From Glandiceps talaboti (lineage: Eukaryota; Hemichordata; Enteropneusta; Spengelidae), in NCBI RefSeq assembly GCF_964340395.1, contig NC_135556.1, forward strand, positions 8,071,001 to 8,135,000: DNA of 64,000 bases. Direction: 5' to 3'. The notes below the pieces were generated by a model. It searched no databases. It saw only the letters and a program-made list of their open reading frames with translations, and was not told where the DNA came from. Positions 34,260 to 48,166 of the stretch are shown here, piece by piece (the first letter of the stretch is position 1; each line of letters opens with the position of its first letter). The position numbers and the translations under genes were made by a program.

Positions 34260-35022
34260 TTTGTGACTTGTACATGACGGTGTTTCCTGTCACGGCATTC
34301 GATGAAATCAACATATGATTATGAAGCATACGTAGTCATTAAAACAGCGAAAAACAACAACGAACTTTCCCCCTCTCATATACTCACCATCTCCTGGCAC
34401 TTCCTGTAACTATTCCCCTGCTTCCCCGGTTGCCAGGGGGAAAAATATTGCCTAAAGTTTATTCTTTTTAAACATTATCTTAGCTGATCATGACATTACA
34501 AAATAACATGCCTTTGTGTTTATATTCCTGTTTTTAATTTTTAATACAATAATGACAATTTCAAACATTGTAAGTTAACAGCAGTCTCAAAATAAAATTA
34601 CTTCTCCAGCCTTCCAAGTAATGGATTTATAGTACATGTATATAGTAGGCAACCTGTTCAAATCTAATTAATATGCTTTAATTAAACCATTTCTTGTTAA
34701 CTTGGTCATTGAATATGATAATACATGCAACATCTGTGGCGATGAACAACTCTAACATTACGTCATAAGGTGAAAAGTTTGAATTCATTACGACAAAGTT
34801 GCTCAAAAATGTACACATTGACAGTAACAGTAATTTGATATATTTTACCGGGACCGGGGGGGGGGGATTGCTGTTTCCTTCGTTCAATGAATTGTGGAAT
34901 CGTGATTAGTGCCTTCGGCGAAAATGACATGCTCTTTTCCTGCCCTCTTTGATATGTGACACGGTACAATATACTAATAGAGTTCAAAGTTGTTATCTTT
35001 CTTGTGAATTGAGTATGTGCAG

Positions 35023-35118
35023 TATGTATGTATGTATGTATGTATGTATGTATGTATGTATGTATGTATGTATGTATGTATGTATGTATGTATGTATGTA
35101 TGTATGTATGTATGTATG
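35023..35118. repeat. (GTAT)n microsatellite
   Basis: About 24 uninterrupted units. Confidence 0.97.
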
Positions 35119-35460
35119 AAGTAAATTAATCTCAAATTATAATAATGATATATTTATTCAGAGTAGCTCAATAAGTGTTACAGTACTGTCTGAGAAAGAG
35201 AAGTAATTTCAAAACAGCACACTAGTTCCGTTTTGATAAAACTAATTTCTAGTTCCCCCTTGTCCAAAAAGAAGATACATGTAGGAGATGGTGACGATTT
35301 TCTGTATTTCCTTTTAACACGTCATCAAACACATATCATGTAATAGTCATGTGATAGCCGTGTTGACTAGTCCTTGTTATCAAAATAGGGTAGAGGAGGT
35401 CATCAACAGGGCAACGTCCTCCAACAACATGATAGTTTGTAGTTTGCTATTCTTTCATTC

Positions 35461-35632
35461 ATGTATGTATGTATGTATGTATGTATGTATGTATGTATGT
35501 ATGTATGTATGTATGTATGTATGTATGTATGTATGTATGTATGTATGTATGTATGTGTGTGTATGTGTGTATATATGTATGTATGTATGTATGTATGCAT
35601 GCATGCATGTTTGTTTGTTTGTTTGTTTGTTT
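35461..35632. repeat. (GTAT)n microsatellite with GCAT and GTTT tails
   Basis: GTAT units to about 35,556, a GTGT interruption, further GTAT, then GCAT and GTTT units. Confidence 0.97.
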
Positions 35633-35639
35633 TTATATA

Positions 35640-38600
35640 TGTCTGTGCAATGTTTGGTTTGTCAAACTATACTGCAAGCATATATGCGATCATATTAATA
35701 AAATGGTATTTTATTTTAACCCAAAGCTCATTTCAAATGTAGGAGTGTGTATCGTCCAATTTAATTACCTTCTATATGTCTTTTTATATATACATATAGT
35801 ATTGTTTAGTATGTCTCTGAAACTGGGACATTCGGGTACAATTCGCTTCCAAGTATATGGGAAGGTAAGACAAACGTGACCCCATATTTTATTGACTCTT
35901 ATCAGGTTCGTCAAATAAAGTCCATTTGCCATCACAATTTAGACACGCTGTTGAACGTGAACCTTGTAACGTTCTCACGGTGTGTTCACGTGTCCACGCC
36001 CATCACATTTCCCCATCAAAATGACTGAGTAACTAAAATATATACAATGTAATTGAGACTAATTTAAATTAGATATTTTGGTGACGATACCAAGTTACAT
36101 TTTTTGTTATTATTATTATTGTAACCAACAGTTGAGTAACAAAATACTTATAACAACTAAAATCATTGTTAGCATAACCGGACTAAAGGTTCGCTTGTTC
36201 TAACAAATGTATGTTTGTCTATCTGTCTGTGTACTGGTGTGTCATTTGTGTGTATGTTAGGTTGTGTGTATAGGAACGACTAGCTGCCGATCACCATATG
36301 GACTATGAAGAACATATTTTTGGATCGTTCTTGTATTGATATATATGGTGGTAATATTGCTAGTGTATTTTCTGATAAAGAAATCATACTTAAATGTGGG
36401 TGTTTTCAGGGGGTTGTGAAAATGTTTATACAATTTACTGGTTAGGTTGCTACAGTATTAATAAACTTTTGGTAGGGATATACAATGTTAACTGGTGAAA
36501 ACTGGTGTTTGGTCGGTGTGATATATATCAGGGATAGCTACACGTGGCACACTACATGGCTCTATTTCGTGGTAGGATCACGTGCTTCGATCTCAAAGGC
36601 AACTTGGCGGATCGGCTTGATAATCAAGTTGGTGGCGAGTGTTTCAAATTGTGTCAGGATGAAATACGAAGGCGGGATAATCTCTGAGCTGTGCTGTATA
36701 AAGTGATTTAAAAAAAGACGTTTTGTTTTACTCGAGACGTGGTAGATATTTGATTGACATTTTAAATGGATGACCCAAGGAGTGTTAAAAGATAATATAC
36801 CATTGAAGACAAAATGATTTGATGTGTGGTATAGCCTTTGGTTCGAAAATGTCATTATTGTTATAAAGACTTTTTCACAAAAAGTTATGGATACATGTAA
36901 ATCAATCCCCAATTGGAGTGGACTTCACTAACATTCCAAACTAATTATTGTAAACCCTAGTAACCATGGCAATAGTTGTATAGACAATAAACTGTATGAC
37001 TAGCTTATCTAATAATAACACAACCAGGGATTAATTAGCTTCCGGGATTCACGAAAATTATTAATGATTACAACATTGATAAATCGCACACAATGTATTT
37101 ATTAACAACCCACACCACTTTCCCAAATGTGGACATGTTATATGGCAGAGTGAACATTATTTAAATTCCATAGTCGTAAAACCTCATACCTCTTTACGGC
37201 ACTGTCCACGAGACATTGCAAGAAGTTAGTTCTCATTTATACGTCAACAACAAAAATCTGCCCTAGCGTGCGAGAATGTTGAGTATATTGAGTGTAAACC
37301 GCGCCCAGACTTAGGATAAATATTGGTCTCCAAATAATAATTGTACAGTAAACCCCTATAATAGAAAATACCCATCTTGAACCACTTACTAAGATGATGA
37401 AAACGTTTTCTTTGGCTGATATTTCATTTGAGTTTCTGAATCAAAATAAGTTTATGATAGGTCTTATTGTGTTCCCATTTCATTTCATGTGTTTTCCACG
37501 TGTCTTTCTTCAGTGTTTGAACTACTCAAGGAGGATTGTTGAAGAATGTAGGCAAGGTAGAGTGCTGTAGCACAAGTTTTATCTTTGTGCATGTTATAAA
37601 ACTTAATAAAAGCAAATTTTCAAGGACATGTGCTTGTAGATTCCCCCCAAGTATTAAAAGTTCATTCTGTATTTCAAATAGTGTGTTGTTCTTGCTGTCT
37701 CATACCCATGTAGGAATACCTTTGTATACATATATGCTACACCAGTATAAAACTACGGGTGTGTTGTATCAAAAATATTTTTTAAAACTATTATGGCCAA
37801 TAGGTTCTTGTTATAATTATGTATTGGAGCTCTTTAATACTAAGTCTTCGCTAATTGGCCATGGCGTTGAATTGCCCATCTCGAATTGCCAAAGCAATCC
37901 ATTGCCCTTTCCACAATACCCCTTGAACCATGTTTGAACTGGGTGACCAAGCTGCCTGGTATGAACGAGAAAAGCCTGTGAAATGTCTTGTGTGCTTAGG
38001 ACCATAGAAAATATGGGTCATCCCCCGAGGATTGTTCTTTCCATTGTCTATGCTCATGCTAATGCTACCCGTGTAATTACCATGGAATTGGTTACATCAT
38101 AGGACATCGACATTGTTAAACCATCATTGTTCTCGCGCAAGATAATTCTTAGAAGCGTAGTTCAGTTGTGAACTTTAGGTTAGGGTCAAGTCGTGTCGTT
38201 AACCTCTACAGCATCGAACACTTTCCCGCCCAAACAATTTTCGCTAATAAAGATCGACACCACTTTTGATGCAATTGAAATTAATTTTGATATAGGGCTT
38301 AGATTGATAACAATGACATTGTCTATAAATGGAAACTAAATGTAAATAAAAAGCGACCAATTTTACGGAAAGAAATTTGATAAAAGTCGTGCAACAACGC
38401 AAGCTTCTTTTCCAATTGAGACAACGTAGAGGTCGAAAGTCAACCTGTCAAAATTATTGATGATATTTAGGCTGATTACTAAATATTTTAATTTGAGCTG
38501 TTGATATTCATGATATTTAGGAGTCTAAATGTTATCCATATTTTCGACGTGCATATATTTGCTGATTACATTTGTCACAAGTCATTGTTATGCGTTTAAT

Positions 38601-40700
38601 GTATATACCTAATAGAAGCTGTTGGTCGTGATCGGTGTATTTAATTAGATAGTATTACGTAGGCATCATTTAGCCTGTCCAGCGTCTTTGGATTTTGCTC
38701 AGAATTGAAAGCTGCCCTCGTGCTCTACATAGGAAGGTAGTATCAAGCTGATAATACAGACGGATCTAAAAACCAACTGATGGTTTCACAGAACAGATTT
38801 AAATGCAAAATTGCTTTGCATTAATAATTGATCGAAGCCTAAAGTGCATATGTTTGCATTTGAAATGTATAATTCCATATTTCTTTTATGAACGTTACAT
38901 TTACTGACCTGATTTTTTCAGTGTTCGATATTTCTCGACTGGGGAATTCTCATCAGAAGACTGCTGATAAAATGAAACTATCGATCCAGGGCTACTTGTT
39001 ATAAGTATTGCTCAATACACACAGCTTTCAATTTCTCTTTAAATATCTGTAATTAGTATTAATTAGTATTAGAAGCGAAATTCAGTTTGATGTTTTATCA
39101 ACACATTTTACGCGGCATGATGACCATTGGCATTGGTTAGCATTGGCATGTACAATATGACTACGTGAGTTGAAAATTAAAAAAAAATCTACTATGATAA
39201 TATACTTATAAGCATAGACCATTGAGGTCGATCAAGGTCTATCTATATTTTTTACTTTCGCTCGAAGGTGTAGGCTTCTAGGATCGCATTGTTGCCATGG
39301 TATCGGATATTATGATATGATAATGAGAAAGAAAGAAAATCAGTAAATATTCATTGGGTCAATACATATTGAAAACATGAGTATAGTTTGAACCAGTACA
39401 ACGGATTCCTGAGTTTATGGTGGTTGCATGATCTTGTATTCCTGTAATGACTGTTTTTATATCAATGTTTTACATGTCATAAATATATGCAGAGGGTGAT
39501 TTCAAACTGAAATGACAGCCTCGTCCCAGTCTGTTTTGAATGATTGGATGCGTGGATAGTTTAGTATAACTTTAAAGGTCAATATTTCTCAGTATCCCAG
39601 GTTCTTGCATTATGTCTTATCTGATCGGTAGAGCCATGGGAACCATTCTTCGTGAGAATGGGTTTATATCAAACTTGCATACCATAGTACGAAGTGATCA
39701 AGAAAAGCTAAACATGAACTTATATAACCTTCTTTCTAGGCAAGTTTTGCTTTCTTTAGTCTAGTGCTACCCCTGGCAACGAATCTCAACATCATCTAGC
39801 TCAATGAGGTCCTGAGTTAAAAATTCAAATTCATCAACCAAAGCCACCCACACAGTAATCAATCACAGAATTCTGCCGAATGACACCTGTAAGCCAGTGT
39901 TTACTGGAGGAATACATAATGTCAAAATATGGTATATTTTTTATATCAGGCAGATCACTACTTATACATTGTTTATATCATTCTAACAGTTGCGGGGGTT
40001 ACTCATTTGCATGAGCAACCTTTGGTTCATGATTTCTCATTACGCTAGACGGTGGTGAAGAGATGATTCGATACCACGTGTAGCATCTCCAGTATGGTTT
40101 CTTGTTCTTTGATGATTATAACCAGAAAGTTATCTTGATAAAGTCTTTTTTTTCAGATCAAAATAAGTGGCAATCTGCTAATCAGGATTAAGATATGAAA
40201 CAATTCAGTGATTAGGATTAAGACGTATGTCATTATTTGAGATTAGGATTACGAGATACAATACAAGTGTGATACGGATTAAGAGATGCAACAACTTAGT
40301 AATCCGTAATTAAGAAATGTCATGTTTCAATTAACAAAGTATACAGTCTTTCGCAAACTTCTGTTGAATTTGAAAATGATAAGTCAAATACCCAGCAAAT
40401 TTATGCAAATATTTTTACAATAACAAAGATAAAATTCTTATTGTGTACTTTTAGTGTACATTTTAATTTAAAAATAATAAAAGATTGGGGAAAAGCCTTT
40501 AATGTTGATAAAAATCTACCCGGTTTATTAATGGCTCTTCATTGCCGTACTTATGTTAGTCCAGAGACTTGGCTTTCAAGATAGATGTCCACCTCTGGAA
40601 ATGGCTTGACGACGAGTCTCAAGGCCAGACAGAATTAATATTTTGGCGTGAACGTTATCCATCCATTCTGACACATTTGAAGTTTCGGTTAGTGCTGAAG
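35640..40700. other. Gene-poor intergenic region
   Basis: No exon was recognised. A small higher-GC island at 36,560-36,695 is noted in the findings. A copy of the GTCGTAAA repeat family is at 37,170-37,285. Confidence 0.45.
37170..37285 (+). repeat. Dispersed GTCGTAAA/TTTACGGC repeat family, copy
   Basis: ATAGTCGTAAAACCTCATAC, CTCTTTACGGCACTGTCCA and a distal TGCGAGAATG match the order in the 29.8-kb and 44.9-kb copies. Confidence 0.7.
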
Positions 40701-40741
40701 TTTCGGTTAGTGCCGTAAAGAGGCCTGTGGTTTTACGACGA
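40678..40741 (-). repeat. 18-bp tandem duplication beside an inverted core of the GTCGTAAA family
   Basis: GAAGTTTCGGTTAGTGC occurs twice (period 18) and runs into GCCGTAAAGAGGC...GGTTTTACGAC, the reverse complement of the family core. Confidence 0.75.
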
Positions 40742-40796
40742 AGTAACCGTCGTATAACACCACTGAGTACACTACGTAATACACTATGTCGTTTCA

Positions 40797-41320
40797 GATT
40801 GGGCATACACAATCTAAGGATAGAAATAGGAATACATTAAAAAAATTCCCCTAGAGGAAAGAACATGTTTAATTTGTAAGTCAAATAACGTTGAAGATGA
40901 GGCACATTTCTTATTAAGCTGTCCATTATATCACCATCACAGACAAACGTTAATTGAAAAAAATTAAACTGTATGTGCTTAAATTTGAAAATTTATTAAT
41001 GACTAACGATAATATTATAATTAATGTCACGATATATAAACAGATGTTCAGATATGAGACAGTAACACCTACTCTTATTACTCATTTAATGTATTAGTAT
41101 GTTTCAATTTTATAATTGTTATTTTTTAGTTTTTATTCTATTTTTCACTTTTTATTTTTTTTATTTCTTAATGTATATTTCAAATTTATTTGATTTTACA
41201 TATTTCATCTGTGCATTAATTTCTCTAGGAATTATTATGTGTTCGAATAAATTGCAATACCGTATTACAGATGTTGTTCATATATTCGTTCTGACTTCAG
41301 GCATCTGTGGCCTCTGCTGT
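40797..41320 (+). mobile_element. 3' part of a second LINE remnant, plus strand
   Basis: After a frame break the plus strand encodes KIPLEERTCLIC, NNVEDEAHFLLSCPLYHHHR, the Cys/His C-terminal motif of LINE proteins, also present (diverged) at 2.5 kb on the minus strand. HNLRIEIG just upstream is in another frame. The region behind it is AT-rich, with GTGTTCGAATAAATTGC near 41,238-41,255 as a possible 3' end. Clearly dead. Confidence 0.72.
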
Positions 41321-41550
41321 CAGCTCTGGGCTATCTTGTAAGTCACAAGGTTCCTGTGTAAATACTCTCTCCGTAAAATGAAATGGCAATAGGTTTGGGA
41401 ATCATTTGATGTGGTAGACTGAACGGAATGGATTTTGAGATACCATTATGGTAATTTTATATGATGATGGAGTTTCTTTACCGTCTTGGCTTAACATATC
41501 CCCCATCCCCACCCCATCCCCACCCCGTGACGTATGGTGTTCAGTTTAGA

Positions 41551-41640
41551 CTTTTACAGCACCGTCCAAGATGCACCCTTTATTTCGCAGTGTTGCGAAA
41601 TAACCAGCTCTGGTGAATCTTCGTGAATCTTCGGTATAGA
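41551..41640 (+). repeat. Diverged member of the GTCGTAAA repeat family
   Basis: TTTTACAGCACCGTCCAAGA, GTTGCGAAATAACCAGCTCT correspond to the TTTACGGCACGTCCA...GTTGCGG...GCTCT order of the 29.8-kb copy. Confidence 0.45.
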
Positions 41641-42788
41641 CCGCCTTTCCCCAGGACCCTTTTTACTAATAAATCAAAATGCAAAACGTACACCCCCCTC
41701 CCCCATTTCAGACCGGGACGCCCAAAAATATAACCCGTTGGGCGTCACATACCCACAGTTTTTAAATCGGAGTACACGTGGGCAGGGGGGGGGGGTGCAC
41801 AACGCCCGGCACAACGTTGCTCCCAAGTCGGTAAGTTGCATGGACAAGCCGTTCTTGCTTGGAGACGTAACTATATGCACAGACTGATTTATTTCCCACG
41901 AGCTAACCGTGACCTCAATGACCGATGTAGACGTCAAGGTGACCTTCAAACAAGATGTATAGTTTAGAAAGACAGAACATGTGACATTGATTGTCATTGT
42001 GGGTTTCCAGTCCAACCCCGTTGTAACATAATTTCCTTTCGTGTATATATTTTCATATTTATACATGCATATGTGTGTGTTTTCACCTATTTTTAAAATG
42101 CAAAATACCGGCAACATTTTACGAGTTGGGTTATTCCTGGGAGTGCATATGCTAAATTTGACTTCAAACTCAAAGAATGTTTGAGATATTTGTAGACAAT
42201 TTATTCAATATCAATAGAACCCAGGGGAATAGGTATCGTGTTCAGTGTTATATCAACTGTATATAGTAGTTCCCGATACGTGACAGGGCATTACTACATT
42301 CTCTTACTCGACAGATGTGAATTCATGTACCCACCCGGTATCGATTTAAATAAAAACCGAGTGTTGCTATACCCATGCGTGTAGTGAATGTACCAAAATA
42401 GTCTTTCAACCATACTATAGTCGTAGTCCTAAAATACTATTCTAAAGTTGTAAATGAATATTTTCGCCGTTCACCCGGAGATTGGGTTTATTTGATCTAG
42501 GCACATGGGCGTATGTCGGCTTTCCCTCTCAATCGGTCTATGAACTATCTTGCATGGATGAAGGGTGAGGTCACACTGTTGCTATGGTGCAACACGAAGT
42601 GTCATAAATATGCCAGTCTACTGTCTCAGACAACCAGTAAATCATGCATGAACACATCCCGCATCATGTATTTTGTCTTGAAACTAAACACGCCAGATGT
42701 TACCTGATCCTTACTTCCAGGTTCTTACACTTTTCAGGTCAGGCTAGGTGTTGGGATGTCGCACTAGATAGCTAGGTAGCTAGATTGA

Positions 42789-43154
<366 letters not shown>

Positions 43155-44061
43155 ATACATAATGAAAAGTCTGTTACTTAGTCTATTAGGGCTAGACTCG
43201 GACTTGGTGGCGTCCATTTTAACACGTCACGAAATAACATCCTGACTGTGCGGACTTTCAATACTGCAAGTTTTAACAGATACACTTTTCCAATTGACAA
43301 CTTTAGTATAGGTGTAGTATTACACAAAGTGGTGCAAATAATATTCAGTATTTTTTTCCGAAAACCGACATCTAACAGTGATATAAATGCATGGCCAACC
43401 AGTAACACTAACCCAACTCTATGCTTATATACAACGTCATTGCTCGTCATTGCTGTGGTCTATTTGGCAAACGTCCACGTTCTCGCTATCTCGGTCGGGA
43501 GCTTCTTGTGACAGCCTGAGATACATGTAATCATGACACCCTCCAAATACATTGATAACCTCCGCCCGATATCTCGTCTTCTAGTCAATTCAACACCGAA
43601 GTATCTAAGCCGATACGCGGTCGTCGGTCGGCAACTGAGAGCGCCGGGTTCAGTGAAACGTGTTGAGGTCCCGGGGTTGAGGTCCCTTTTATTAGAACTT
43701 TAGACGAGCGATCAACTCACCCTGGCACAGTTTACGTGATAATAAAAATAACCCAAGCTAACCCAACACAAGACATTGGTTGCATTGAAACATTGAAAGT
43801 ATCGACCAGTGCTGATCTTAGAATCAGGGGCCATTTCAACATATTTCTGTCATATGTGATTGCTTCCTAAATCATGATTTAAAAGTGTCATGAATTTACG
43901 GACAAAAGAAAATACTAGTAGTGGAATCATGATTCATGTGTTGTATGTCGTATATAACTGAAACAACATGGCGGGTAGAGCCATAAAAGTTAAACATGAC
44001 AGATCACTTGTCTGTCGGCCGTTTTCCACAGACTCTGGTTTTCCAGTACTGGTACACGCAC
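43155..44061. other. Intergenic sequence, nothing recognised
   Basis: Open frames on both strands at 43.18-43.51 kb overlap and show no family motif. Confidence 0.4.
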
Positions 44062-44262
44062 AGGGGCGCGTATCATTGCTCAGATTGACATTTTCTTAAG
44101 AAAATATCGTATGAATCCTGCTGCTACAAATGTATCAATCACTATACTACTACTAGAAAGAACACTATGTTCTTTCTTACAGGTAGGAATATATAGTCAA
44201 AAGGTTGTTATATTTAGCCTGTAGACCAGAAAACAACAATCTATGAAATATTACACGCCCCT
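44062..44262. mobile_element. MITE-like element, fullest copy (AGGGGCG terminal inverted repeats, 201 bp)
   Basis: The left end AGGGGCGCGTATCATT and right end ATATTACACGCCCCT are imperfect inverted repeats. Inside is a palindromic TTTTCTTAAGAAAAT core. No open frame of note. Related copies are at 845-1,022 and 4,017-4,125, with a short piece near 46,507-46,540 in reverse. No target-site duplication was identified. Confidence 0.8.
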
Positions 44263-44917
44263 TTGAGAACATGTATGTGTATACGTTAGCAACCAAAGAT
44301 AGAAAATTTTGCTTTTGAAAAAAAATGTGAATTAGTTAAAAATAGCAGCGAACACATCCAGTCTGTTTTCAAAAACATTGTAGAACAGACCTTACAATAA
44401 AAGTTTAGAAGAATACACATTTGTATAACCTAAGACTTGACCCGTACATAAATGTCTCTCGCTTAAAACAAATAGTAAACAGAGGGAACCCAAAATAAAG
44501 ATATAAACGCTCCTTATTTTGTCAATAAAAACATTCTATTCCACTTAAAAGCTACATAATTTTAGTTTCGACCTAAAACATTTAATAGCCATAGTAACGC
44601 GTATCTGGTGTTCTTACAGTGTATTTGCCATCTACAATTCCATGTTATGGCTAAGTCGTTCAACGATTAACAGTCCACCACCCCCCCCCCCATCCAACCG
44701 AGTGTTCATGTGGAGGGGGGGGGGGGGCGCCGAGGAAGTCTCCTCATTCAGTGGCAGAACTCAGGGCAGAAATAGGACGTCGCTTTGTTCGTGACCATGT
44801 TCAACATTGTTGTTGTTTCATATTTTTATAATGTAACCTAATATCATATTTTCTAAGAAAATTGCCATTTGAATTTAAATACTTTCCATATTTGTAGTGC
44901 ACATAACTAGATGGTGG

Positions 44918-45045
44918 TATCGTCGTAAATCATAGCCTCTTTTGCGGTATCGTCGTAAACCATAGCCTCTTTTGCGGCACCTGTCCAAAACGTGCCGCCA
45001 CTAAGAAATAACATCTCTGGTTGTGCGAGAATGGTGAAGGAGAGA
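44918..45045 (+). repeat. GTCGTAAA repeat family copy with internal 30-bp duplication
   Basis: GGTATCGTCGTAAA-CATAGCC and TCTTTTGCGG occur twice in tandem, followed by GGCACCTGTCC, ATCTCTGGTTGTGCGAGAAT as in the other copies. Confidence 0.78.
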
Positions 45046-47835
45046 GCACATAAATTCGTATAACTCGAACAACCAAATTTAAAGCTCGATTTCCAAAAAT
45101 ATTTTCTTTTGTGTGTTGTGCAAAAATAGCGGCAACGTCGTCAAAATTTTGACAAAAAGAAAAACAAACCACTTCAATCAAAACCAGAACATCTTCATAC
45201 TAAACAAGAAGAGCAAATAAAGTAAACGAATATTGAACTTTTCTGACACAAGATAGTGTTGCAAAGAGAGATCACACTGAGTAGACACTCGTCGAAATAT
45301 TTCCGACACAATGCACACTTGCACTTTTTGTCACTGTTAACATGTCCAGATTTAAGTCCTTGTACGTGATATTAACTGATGCACCAGTGGTACGGTGTTA
45401 TCAGATATGACCAGAGGAAATTCTGGATCCTCTTCGACAACTGTTACGAATGACATGTTGTGTCTGTGGTGTGTCTCAGTTCATCATGGTGTATTTTTGT
45501 TTAGTATAATAATATAAACAACCATCCGGATGAATGAAAGCAAATATTTAATTGTGTCGTGTACGAATTTTAGTCAATACGTTTATATCACGTGAATTTT
45601 GTTTGTTCACCTATTGATGAACAATCAATATAATTCGTAATCATAGAAGAATTAGAAATTGCATGGTCAAAAGTCACAAAAAACTATTAAATCGTGTAGA
45701 ATTTCAACTGTTAAAATCAATAAGCATAATTTCATTTTCTGACCTGTTGATTCGTGTTATCTTCGTCCCTAATGACAGAAATGTCATTCTGTTAATATCT
45801 CTATCGCCATTTCTCAACGATGGTGTGTTTAGCCATATGCCTTCGTATAGGGTCTATGGTTTAACTGGAGGAAGTATCTTCGGAACACCTCGAACAAACA
45901 AGTTCATCAACTCTGTCCCTGGCCATGGTTGTGCCGTTACCTACTTATATTATGTAAATGTATCTTCGAGTCGTGCCCCACAAACAATTACTCCCTCCCC
46001 TCTTTCGTCAAAAAGTACACAAAATTTCTACCAAAGTCGTCAACTTGATTTATAAAGGGACATATGCAGATGGGAAAAATCGGTTGTAAATCACTTTATT
46101 CTTACATTGTTAGGAGCAGATGTTTGCTTTGAAGCCTTCTAATCATAAAAGGTAAAGAGAGAAATTAAGAGAATAAAAGATAGTGAGACTGAAATAATGA
46201 AAAAAAGAGTGACTTGAATATTTAGGAAGGTGAAAAGTAGAGACGATTCATATTGTGTATACATGACCGCCATGATAGTATAGAGGAAGGTCAATTCGGT
46301 CAACCGGTGGATCGGCAACTTATAAACAAAACAAATGCTCGCTGTTTGAACATATCCATGCATGGAGGTACATCACATGGGGGTGTAGTGTTTTTTTCAG
46401 ATTTTTGTTTTCCTTGTCTACGGGCTAAATATAACAATGTTTTCATTTGAATATGCTTCCCCTACCTTTATTTTCTAGTAGAGCGTATATATCAATACTT
46501 AAGTATCCTGGGATTCGTATGGTATTTTCCTAAGGAAAACAACACTTTTAGCAAGCATACGTGTCCCTGTGTGGAGGTACGTCATATCAAAGCAAATCGA
46601 TAGCAAATATCGTATGTAAGACTAGCTACTTGATATAATATGGACACTTTTGGGAAGAGTTCACTGAAATACAATTTCTTTTATCATAAGATCTGGCCTT
46701 TATCTAATATTAGTACTTGTCCCTCGTACTTATCCTGGTGTGTGTACATGGGTGTACATGTGAATTACCGTGGCCAGAGAGTGTCAACCTCTTGTTATTT
46801 AAATGCAGTTGGCCTGGGGCCGATGACCGTTCTTGTGTACCTTACACAAGATATAAAATATACATATGATAAAGGACAGTAGCGACCATTTCTAGTTGTT
46901 CTTCGTGGTACCCTTAATAATAACATGTCTATCTATTTTTCTACGTGTGAAATATTAAACACAGTGGATGCATCACTCGAATGTAAATAATCAAATAGGA
47001 AATGTAACCTGGAAACAGGGCACAAGCATCAAAAGTCGCGAATCTGTAAAAATAGATATAGTTGGTAATTTGTTATGATCATGTGAGTAATGTGCTTGGT
47101 CATGTGAATAATAGTAGTTGTTCACGTGATCCTGAAAATGGGAAATCACGTGACGTTGACGACAATTTAGATCTATAGTTAGCTATGTCACATGAGGCCC
47201 TCATATTTGTAGATAGTGATGATGAACCTACGCAGTGTTGGACATGATTCAATATGCGTCATTACCATAACTAATGAACACTGAGACCTTGGACATTGTC
47301 AAGTGGGTTATCTAGCAAATTAATGATCGACGCTTTTCAGCTATTTTTTCCTACACAAGGAGATCCTAATATTGCTGATGAATATGGTAAATTTACTATA
47401 CTGAAAATATCAGTACCAAGTATTATTTTCATCAAAATACGTTTTTGTTTGATTTGTAAAATTATATCCTGCACGATAGCCTCCCACACTTACATGTAGC
47501 ATTTTATGAAATGATAAATGAATTAATAAACAAACAAACGAAACACAGAGATGTTTGCGGATGCGTGGGTTGTTGAATTGGGTCCTTTTTTCTCGTCCCC
47601 GTGAAACGGTAGTGTGTTTGTATTGCCAGTCATAACTACTGTGCGACGGTATAACTCATTTCGTCATGATACTAAAATTTAGACACGACACTGTAGCATA
47701 CTGTTAGACACGGTCCACTTAAAAATAGTTTGTCAAACTGTCAGAGCAAATTATATATACTCTGTCTCAAAAAGAAAAAAAATCTTTATTCTGGCCGTCA
47801 GTATAGAGGCTTATAAATGTATACATTTATGTGTA
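45046..47835. other. Intergenic sequence
   Basis: No supported exon. A short reverse fragment of the AGGGGCG-family element (GGGATTCGTATGGTATTTTC and CTAAGGAAAAC) lies near 46,509-46,540. Confidence 0.4.
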
Positions 47836-47839
47836 CATG

Positions 47840-48078
47840 TGAGTGAGTGAGTGAGTGAGTGAGTGAGTGAGTGAGTGGGTGGGTGGGTGGGTGGGTGGGT
47901 GAGTGAGTGAGTGAGTGAGTGAGTGGCTGGCTGGCTGGCTGTCTAGCTGACTGACTGACTGACTGACTGACTGACTGACTGACTGACTGACTGACTTGAC
48001 TGACTGACTGACTTGACTAGCTAGCTTACTTGCAGGCTAACTGACTGACTGACTGACTGACTGACTGACTGATTGATT

Positions 48079-48146
<68 letters not shown>

Positions 48147-48166
48147 CACTGACTGACTGACTGACT
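47840..48166. repeat. Complex 4-bp microsatellite field (GAGT, GGGT, GGCT, GACT, CAGA)
   Basis: Successive blocks: GAGT, (GGGT)6 at 47,877-47,900, GAGT, GGCT, a long GACT block (47,947-48,071) with small interruptions, and CAGA at about 48,078-48,147. Confidence 0.97.

Noticed and set aside
37536-38057. Open frames on both strands near 37.5-38.1 kb
   Set aside because: No recognisable domain, no good splice sites, and both strands are open over the same stretch at 37.8-37.9 kb, which argues for chance.
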